This document shows, piece by piece, positions 58,586 through 64,000 of a stretch of DNA of 64,000 nt. The stretch comes from Methylobacillus glycogenes JCM 2850 (lineage in GTDB: Bacteria; Pseudomonadota; Gammaproteobacteria; Burkholderiales; Methylophilaceae). The position numbers were made by a program, and so were the translations under genes. How positions within the stretch are numbered: position 1 is the first letter of the stretch; every line of letters starts with the position of its first letter. The notes under the pieces are model-generated. The model saw only the letters and a program-made list of their open reading frames with translations, ran no database searches and was not told the DNA's origin. The stretch spans positions 41,435-105,434 of the forward strand of contig NZ_BAMT01000010.1 in NCBI RefSeq assembly GCF_000617925.1, given 5' to 3'.

Positions 58586-59992
58586 ATGAAAATTGTTCCT
58601 GTATTACTCTCCGGTGGTTCTGGTACACGGTTATGGCCACTTTCTCGAGCGGTATTACCTAAGCAACTGTTGCCCTTGATCACTAATAAAACCATGCTGC
58701 AGGAGACCCTTCTCAGAATTTCAAGATGGGCGACTGTAACAAATCCAGTTGTTGTTTGCGGTAACGATCATCGATTCTTAGTGGCTGAACAGTTGCGCGA
58801 AATCGCTTTGAGTCCTAACTCTATTATTCTAGAGCCTGCCCCCAAGAATACTGCACCAGCTATTGCCGCTGCAGCATTGCAGCTACAAGGTCAGGATGTT
58901 TATATGCTGGTCTTGCCTGCTGATCATGTCATCAGGGATCTGCAAAGTTTTGAACATGCTGTGCAAACCGCATTGACTGCCGCTGATCAAGGTAACTTAG
59001 TCACCTTCGGTATCAAACCTGCTCATCCTGAAACCGGTTATGGCTACATCAAATTAGGCGTTGAGAGCGCACCAGGATCTTATAAGGTCAATCGTTTTGT
59101 TGAGAAGCCAGATCTTGCCACAGCAACTGAATATGTGGCGTCAGGTGAGTTTTTCTGGAACAGTGGCATGTTTTTATTCAAGCCAGAAACTTTCCTCAAG
59201 CAACTGGAAATCCATGCCCCCGAAATTACTGCTGCAGTAAGCAAGGCCGTCAATAACAGTTATAAGGATCTGGATTTCGTCAGATTAGAAGAATCGAGTT
59301 TTGCTGAGTCTCCGTCCTTATCCATCGATTATGCGGTAATGGAAAAAACCGATCATGCTGTTGTAGTGCCTGCTGATATTGGTTGGAGTGACGTTGGCTC
59401 ATGGACGTCTCTACAAGAGGTGCAAGAGCAGGATGCCAATGGCAATGTAGCTCGTGGCGATGTTTACCTCAAGAATGTCGAGAACAGTCTGGTGCGGAGT
59501 GAGGATAGGTTTGTTGCCGCGATTGGTGTCCGTGATCTGATCGTGGTGGAGACCAGTGATGCCGTTCTGGTAGCTAGCAAGGATGCTGCACAAGATGTCA
59601 AGGAGGTAGTGGAATACCTCAAGTTAAATCAACGCTCTGAGCACAAGATACATCCACGGGCCTACAGGCCTTGGGGTTGGTATGAAAGTATTGATCTGGG
59701 CGAGCGCCACCAGGTGAAACGTATCATGGTGAAGCCGGGCGAAAAGCTGTCCCTGCAAATGCACCACCATCGTGCCGAGCATTGGGTTGTAGTCAGTGGT
59801 TCAGCCATGATTACGGTGGATGGGAATACCAAGCTATTCAGTGAAAATCAGTCAACGTACATTCCAATTGGCTCCACCCATAGATTGGAGAATCCGGGCA
59901 AGTTGCCGCTGCACTTGATCGAGGTTCAGTCCGGAAGTTATCTGGGCGAAGATGACATTGTGCGTTACGAGGATACCTACGGCCGGTCCTGA
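58586..59992 (+). CDS. manC: Mannose-1-phosphate guanylyltransferase / mannose-6-phosphate isomerase
   Basis: 468 residues, bifunctional AlgA/ManC type. Pyrophosphorylase loop 'LSGGSGTRLWPLSRAVLPKQ' at the N-terminus; 'FWNSGMFLFKPETF' in the middle; cupin-type isomerase domain with 'LSLQMHHHRAEHWVVVSGSA' at the C-terminus. Makes GDP-mannose. Ends 28 bp from the convergent rfbD. Intact. Confidence 0.92.
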   Translation: MKIVPVLLSGGSGTRLWPLSRAVLPKQLLPLITNKTMLQETLLRISRWATVTNPVVVCGNDHRFLVAEQLREIALSPNSIILEPAPKNTAPAIAAAALQLQGQDVYMLVLPADHVIRDLQSFEHAVQTALTAADQGNLVTFGIKPAHPETGYGYIKLGVESAPGSYKVNRFVEKPDLATATEYVASGEFFWNSGMFLFKPETFLKQLEIHAPEITAAVSKAVNNSYKDLDFVRLEESSFAESPSLSIDYAVMEKTDHAVVVPADIGWSDVGSWTSLQEVQEQDANGNVARGDVYLKNVENSLVRSEDRFVAAIGVRDLIVVETSDAVLVASKDAAQDVKEVVEYLKLNQRSEHKIHPRAYRPWGWYESIDLGERHQVKRIMVKPGEKLSLQMHHHRAEHWVVVSGSAMITVDGNTKLFSENQSTYIPIGSTHRLENPGKLPLHLIEVQSGSYLGEDDIVRYEDTYGRS

Positions 59993-60007
59993 TAAGAAAA
60001 GCGTCGT

Positions 60008-60054
60008 CCTCAGGCTAGTGTCATGCTGCAATTGCAGCCATGACTTGCCTGAGG
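60008..60054. other. Nested inverted repeat at the manC/rfbD convergence
   Basis: Outer arms cctcaggc (60008-60015) and gcctgagg (60047-60054) enclose tcatg/catga and a 14-nt palindrome gctgcaattgcagc (60025-60038). It straddles the end of rfbD. There are no T-runs; it could be a bidirectional terminator or RNA-protecting structure. Confidence 0.45.
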
Positions 60055-60923
60055 TCCTCTTGCCAATGGGGTAGTTCGAGCTTGAAGCTTGTACGTAGTT
60101 TTTCGGTATTGAGACTGGATTGTGCCGGGCGTTGAGCAGGGGTAGGGTAATCTGCGGTCGGTATTCCTAACACCCGGTTTGCTGATGTTGCCAGTGCTGG
60201 CAGGTTTTTTTTGAGAGCCAAGTGTTCGTATTGTTGGATAATTTCTTGTGCAAATCCATGCCAGCTGGTTTCTCCCTGATCCACCAGATGATAGGTGCCC
60301 GTATGGCCTGGCTCCCAGGCACTGAGTGCTGGGATGGTGGCATTGACGATGGTATTGGTAGAGGTTGGATTGCCAAACTGGTCGTTGATAATGCGTAACT
60401 CTGAACGGGTTTGAGCGAGTTCCAGGATCTTTAGCATGAAGTTTTTGCCGTATGCACTATAAACCCAATTTGTACGCAGTATCAAATGCGAGGCCTCGCT
60501 TTCGCGTATCGCTTCTTCTCCAGCCAGCTTGCTCGAGCCATAGGCATTGATGGGCGCTGCTACATCATCTTCACTGTATGCGTGTGTTTTCTTTCCATCA
60601 AAGACAAAACCCGTAGAGTAATGCACCAATAGCGCATTAATACTAGCTGCTTCTTCTGCAAAAATTCCCGGCGCAATGCCATTGATCGCATGCGCAATTT
60701 CTGACTCGGACTCTGCCAGATCTACTGCGGTGTAGGCCGCTGGGTTGATGATTAGATCAGGTTTTATTAATCTGACGGCTGCTCTAATGCTGTCGGGCTG
60801 GCTTAGATCCAATTTTTCCCGATCCAAGGCGATCACCGTACCCAATTTCTCCAAGGCAGGTTTCAGCGCGTGGCCCAACTGGCCGTGTATGCCTGTCAGC
60901 AAGATTTTATTGTAGTGGCGCAT
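60021..60923 (-). CDS. rfbD: dTDP-4-dehydrorhamnose reductase
   Basis: 300 residues, SDR fold. 'LLTGIHGQLGHALKPALEKL' is the NAD(P) loop, 'NPAAYTAVDLAESE' and 'YGSSKLAGEEA' (YxxxK) are RmlD landmarks. Last step of dTDP-L-rhamnose synthesis. Its start overlaps the rfbC stop by 1-2 bases. Intact. Confidence 0.93.
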   Translation of the reverse strand: MRHYNKILLTGIHGQLGHALKPALEKLGTVIALDREKLDLSQPDSIRAAVRLIKPDLIINPAAYTAVDLAESESEIAHAINGIAPGIFAEEAASINALLVHYSTGFVFDGKKTHAYSEDDVAAPINAYGSSKLAGEEAIRESEASHLILRTNWVYSAYGKNFMLKILELAQTRSELRIINDQFGNPTSTNTIVNATIPALSAWEPGHTGTYHLVDQGETSWHGFAQEIIQQYEHLALKKNLPALATSANRVLGIPTADYPTPAQRPAQSSLNTEKLRTSFKLELPHWQEDLRQVMAAIAA

Positions 60924-61471
60924 TACTCAAATAACTCTGTGCGGGCCAAACTTTGCCCTTGCTGATCCTTATTCGAAAGCTGTATCTCTACATGACATAC
61001 AGGCCATGCTATACCTACTTCAGGGTCGTTCCAGGCGAGACATCGCTCATGCTCAGGGGCATAAAAATCCGTGGTCTTATATAAGAACTCAGCTTGGGGC
61101 GACATGACGAGGAAGCCATGGGCAAAACCCGGTGGAATCCACATTTGTTTTTTATTTTCGGCCGAGAGATACTCGCCCACCCACTGACCAAATGTGGGGG
61201 AGGAGCGGCGCAGATCAACCGCAATATCAAACACTGCTCCTGATACCACACGCACTAGCTTGCCTTGAGCTTGTCTGACCTGGTAGTGCAAACCCCTGAG
61301 TACGCCTTGCGCGGACATGGAGTGGTTATCTTGCACAAACTGTAGATTCACTCCGGTGGCTGCCGCAAACGTCTGCTGGTTAAAGCTTTCAAAAAAGAAA
61401 CCCCGTTCATCGCCAAAGATTTTGGGCTCTATGACGAGTACATCGGGAATTAAAGTGGGCGTGACGTTCAA
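60923..61471 (-). CDS. rfbC: dTDP-4-dehydrorhamnose 3,5-epimerase
   Basis: 182 residues, cupin fold. '[17 protein letters not shown]' and '[18 protein letters not shown]' (with the catalytic His in LRGLHYQ) are RmlC signatures. TTG start overlaps the rfbA stop (TTGA). Intact. Confidence 0.93.
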   Translation of the reverse strand: MNVTPTLIPDVLVIEPKIFGDERGFFFESFNQQTFAAATGVNLQFVQDNHSMSAQGVLRGLHYQVRQAQGKLVRVVSGAVFDIAVDLRRSSPTFGQWVGEYLSAENKKQMWIPPGFAHGFLVMSPQAEFLYKTTDFYAPEHERCLAWNDPEVGIAWPVCHVEIQLSNKDQQGQSLARTELFE

Positions 61472-62345
61472 AATACTTTTTCCGTAAGCATGCGTACCAG
61501 ATACTGGCCATAGCCATTTTTGAGATAAGGCTGGGCAATCTTTAATACCTGTTCTGCAGAAATGTAGCCTTTGCGATAAGCAATTTCTTCGGGGCAGGCA
61601 ATTTTCAGTCCCTGTCTTTTTTCTATGGTTTCAATAAAGAGGGATGCTTCGAGTAGTGACTCATGCGTGCCGGTATCCAGCCAGGCATGGCCACGACCCA
61701 TGAGCTCGACATTCAATGCGCCCTGAGCCAGGTAGGCGGAGTTGATATCGGTGATTTCCAGCTCTCCACGCGGAGATGGCTTCAGGCTGGCAGCGATATC
61801 AGTTACTTGATTGTCATAGAAATACAAACCAGTGACGGCATAGCGGGATTTTGGCTTGAGAGGTTTTTCTTCCAGGCTGATGGCCTGTCCTGCATCATTA
61901 AATTCAACCACGCCGTAACGTTCAGGGTCGTGTACCGGGTAGGCAAATACCGTGGCGCCTTGAGGGCGCTGGTCTGCCTGGATCAAGTCATGTGCGAGGT
62001 CATGACCGTAAAAAATGTTATCCCCCAGTATCAATGTGTGGAGTCTGTACCTATAAATTCTTTGCCTATAATAAATGCCTGCGCCAGGCCATCTGGAGAT
62101 GGTTGTACGGCATAACTCAAGTTGAGTCCCCATTGACTGCCGTCTCCAAGCAGCTGCTGAAAGCGGGGTGTGTCTTGCGGCGTGGAAATTAGCAGGATGT
62201 CACGTATCCCTGCCAGCATCAGTGTAGACAAAGGGTAATAAATCATGGGTTTGTCATACACTGGCAGCAACTGCTTGGACACAGCCTGGGTCACAGGATA
62301 GAGACGAGTGCCGGAACCTCCGGCCAGAATGATGCCTTTTCTCAT
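61468..62345 (-). CDS. rfbA: Glucose-1-phosphate thymidylyltransferase (one-base frameshift)
   Basis: About 292 residues after repair. N-terminus '[20 protein letters not shown]' is the RmlA nucleotidyltransferase loop; '[14 protein letters not shown]' and '[11 protein letters not shown]' follow in the second frame. On the plus strand near 62040-62041 one G is missing (gtgtggagtc); restored, the join reads '[17 protein letters not shown]'. Makes dTDP-glucose. Overlaps rfbB by 4 bp. Confidence 0.9.
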
Positions 62346-63430
62346 TGAGTGTCTCCGTCATAATGTTTGGCCACCCAATGACGGTAGTCGCCATTAAGTA
62401 TGTTTTGCACCCAGTCTTGGTGCTGAAGATACCACTGCACAGTTTTACGGATACCCGTCTCAAAGGTTTCGCTTGGTTTCCAGCCCAACTCGCGCTCAAT
62501 CTTGCTAGCGTCTATGGCATAACGCCTGTCATGGCCAGGCCTATCCTGGACATAGGTAATTTGGGATTCATACGCCAGACCATCTGCTCTGGGCTGCAAC
62601 TCATTGAGTATCTGACACAATAAGCTGACTACCTCAAGATTGGTCTTTTCATTCCACCCTCCAACATTGTAGGTCTCGCCAAGCTTTCCAGCTTCCAATA
62701 CTCGACGAATGGCGCTGCAATGATCCTTGACATAAAGCCAGTCGCGAATCTGCTTGCCATCACCATAAATCGGCAAAGGCTTACCTGCTAGTGCATTAAG
62801 CAAGCAAAGCGGTATCAGCTTTTCAGGGAAGTGATAAGGCCCGTAGTTGTTAGAGCAATTCGTGGTCAGCACAGGCAGGCCATATGTATGGTGATACGCC
62901 CTTACCAGATGATCTGAAGCGGCTTTTGACGCAGAGTAGGGGCTGTTGGGGGCATACGGAGTGGTTTCTGTGAACGCAGGGTCGTCCGTTGCTAAGGTGC
63001 CATAAACCTCATCGGTAGAAACGTGCAGAAAGCGGAAGCTGTTCCCTGAAGGATCTTCCAGGTTTTTACAGGCATTCCAGTAAGCCCTGGCTTCTTCAAG
63101 TAAGTGGAAAGTACCCACGACATTGGTTTGAATAAAATCTTCCGGGCCATGAATAGAACGGTCTACATGGCTCTCGGCAGCGAAATTGAGGATAGCCCGA
63201 GGTTTATACTCAGATAGAAGCTTGGTGACCAAGGCGCGGTCTGCAATGTCACCATGAACGAACTTGTGATGCGGGTTGTCAATCACTGTAGCAAGATTAT
63301 CCAGATTTCCGGCATAGGTAAGCTTGTCCATAGAAACTACCTTGCCAAGTCCAGCATTAATCCAGTCAAGAACAAAGTTACTACCGATGAAACCAGCGCC
63401 ACCAGTGACGAGAATTGTATTTTCAAGCAT
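62342..63430 (-). CDS. rfbB: dTDP-glucose 4,6-dehydratase
   Basis: 362 residues, extended SDR. '[18 protein letters not shown]' NAD loop, '[11 protein letters not shown]' and '[20 protein letters not shown]' hold the active-site Asp-Glu and YxxxK. First gene of the minus-strand rfbBACD operon, with overlaps throughout. Its start is 119 bp from the divergent DUF4124 gene. Intact. Confidence 0.95.
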   Translation of the reverse strand: MLENTILVTGGAGFIGSNFVLDWINAGLGKVVSMDKLTYAGNLDNLATVIDNPHHKFVHGDIADRALVTKLLSEYKPRAILNFAAESHVDRSIHGPEDFIQTNVVGTFHLLEEARAYWNACKNLEDPSGNSFRFLHVSTDEVYGTLATDDPAFTETTPYAPNSPYSASKAASDHLVRAYHHTYGLPVLTTNCSNNYGPYHFPEKLIPLCLLNALAGKPLPIYGDGKQIRDWLYVKDHCSAIRRVLEAGKLGETYNVGGWNEKTNLEVVSLLCQILNELQPRADGLAYESQITYVQDRPGHDRRYAIDASKIERELGWKPSETFETGIRKTVQWYLQHQDWVQNILNGDYRHWVAKHYDGDTQ

Positions 63431-63549
63431 GCTTTGTAATAAATATTGAGGGGTTTGAATGTAAATTGTTTTTCAGGCGAGTAACTTAAAAATAATTTAA
63501 GCTACTATATGTCTTTATTTGATAGCCAAATGTACGGGAACTTGATGCC
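63431..63549. promoter_or_regulatory. Divergent promoter region rfbB / DUF4124 gene
   Basis: AT-rich 119 bp between divergent genes. An imperfect 10-bp inverted repeat (gtaacttaaa at 63481-63490, tttaagctac at 63496-63505, one mismatch) sits mid-way and could be an operator or terminator-like element. No definite -35/-10 pair was fixed. Confidence 0.45.
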
Positions 63550-64000
63550 ATGAAAAAAAATCTTTGTTTGCTTTTGGGCTCATACATTTTAGCGATTTCT
63601 CCGGTTTATGGTGAGGTATACAAAACCGTTCAACCTGACGGCACTATTACCTATTCAGACCGACCACAATCCGGCTCACAAAATCTTAAGGTTTATCCGG
63701 GCAAAGGTTCTGCTAGTTCACCTGTTTCCAAGGGACAGTCGTCTGGGGGGGCTACGGATGATAATGCGCAAGTGAGCCAGCAACCTACGCCGAATGTTAA
63801 CACAACCACAGATGTTCAAAGAGTTACCCCTCGGGCGAAAGCGACTGCAGGCGCTCCGACTGCAAGTGGCGGAGGGGGGGGCTCCTCTGGTGGTGCCGCA
63901 GGAGGTAGCGGAAGTTCTACTGGTGGTGCAAAAACAGGCAACACCACGACAGGCAACACCACGACAGGCAACACCACGACAGGCAACACCACGACAGGCA
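63550..64000 (+). CDS. DUF4124 domain protein with tandem TGNTT repeats (3' truncated by window)
   Basis: The frame from the ATG at 63550 stays open to the window end. Signal peptide (ends near 'SPVYGEVYK') followed by the DUF4124 motif 'VYKTVQPDGTITYSDRPQSG'. A low-complexity Gly/Ser/Thr linker follows with a G8 run near 63870. At 63934 a 15-bp unit (acaggcaacaccacg, peptide TGNTT) repeats four times and starts a fifth. Periplasmic or secreted; function unknown. Confidence 0.75.
   Translation, partial: MKKNLCLLLGSYILAISPVYGEVYKTVQPDGTITYSDRPQSGSQNLKVYPGKGSASSPVSKGQSSGGATDDNAQVSQQPTPNVNTTTDVQRVTPRAKATAGAPTASGGGGGSSGGAAGGSGSSTGGAKTGNTTTGNTTTGNTTTGNTTTG
63934..64000 (+). repeat. 15-bp coding tandem repeat (at least four units)
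   Basis: Units at 63934, 63949, 63964 and 63979, identical by eye, with a partial fifth at 63994 cut by the window edge. In frame, each codes TGNTT. Copy number likely varies by slippage. Confidence 0.9.

Noticed and set aside
63934..64000. CRISPR-like array at the window end
   Set aside because: The units are 15 bp, contiguous, lack spacers and are in frame with a coding sequence.

Overview
The window comes from a methanol-using betaproteobacterium. The mxa methanol dehydrogenase cluster, the gene order of the complex I operon and the EpsB-EpsL/exosortase B polysaccharide cluster all resemble Methylophilaceae, with Methylobacillus the closest match from memory (no search was run). Coding density is high. 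GC is moderate in the nuo and mxa parts and clearly lower in parts of the polysaccharide region.

Layout. (1) 1-14.4 kb: the end of nuoB, then nuoCDEFGHIJKLMN and a DUF2818 membrane protein, i.e. NADH:quinone oxidoreductase. (2) 14.5-15.9 kb: a Nudix hydrolase and an SDR-like NAD-binding protein. (3) 16.4-26.1 kb: mxaFJGIRSACKLD, encoding the PQQ- and calcium-dependent methanol dehydrogenase, its cytochrome cL, and the maturation factors that insert calcium. (4) 26.2-28.4 kb, minus strand: a PLP-dependent decarboxylase and a 2OG-Fe(II) oxygenase. A tRNA-Val(GAC) with its own promoter and terminator follows, then a TonB-dependent receptor flanked by a shared palindrome. (5) 32-43.1 kb: two tandem PEP-CTERM proteins, a CAAX-type membrane protease, an outer membrane beta-barrel protein (EpsL), the priming transferase, EpsD, EpsE, EpsF, EpsG, exosortase B and EpsI. 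(6) 43.4-60 kb: glycosyltransferases, a putative polymerase, a beta-helix protein, acyltransferases, UDP-glucose dehydrogenase, an FrhB-like Fe-S protein, a flippase, a pyruvyltransferase and ManC. (7) 60-63.4 kb, minus strand: rfbBACD for dTDP-rhamnose. (8) The window ends inside a DUF4124 protein with a 15-bp tandem repeat.

How it fits together. Methanol is oxidised in the periplasm by MxaFI, and electrons pass to cytochrome cL. Complex I handles NADH made downstream. The polysaccharide genes form a Wzx/Wzy-type exopolysaccharide system. Precursor genes for GDP-mannose, UDP-glucuronate and dTDP-rhamnose are present, and pyruvyl and acyl decorations are likely. The exosortase/PEP-CTERM sorting system is embedded in the same locus.

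Sequence quality. Sixteen genes are interrupted by small frameshifts. Every one can be explained by loss of one base (twice, two bases) from a short homopolymer. They hit essential and hallmark genes (nuoE, G, L, M, N; mxaF, R, S, A, C) and are best read as consensus errors, not pseudogenes. I annotate these as full-length genes with the frameshift position stated. None were seen between about 37.4 and 62.0 kb.
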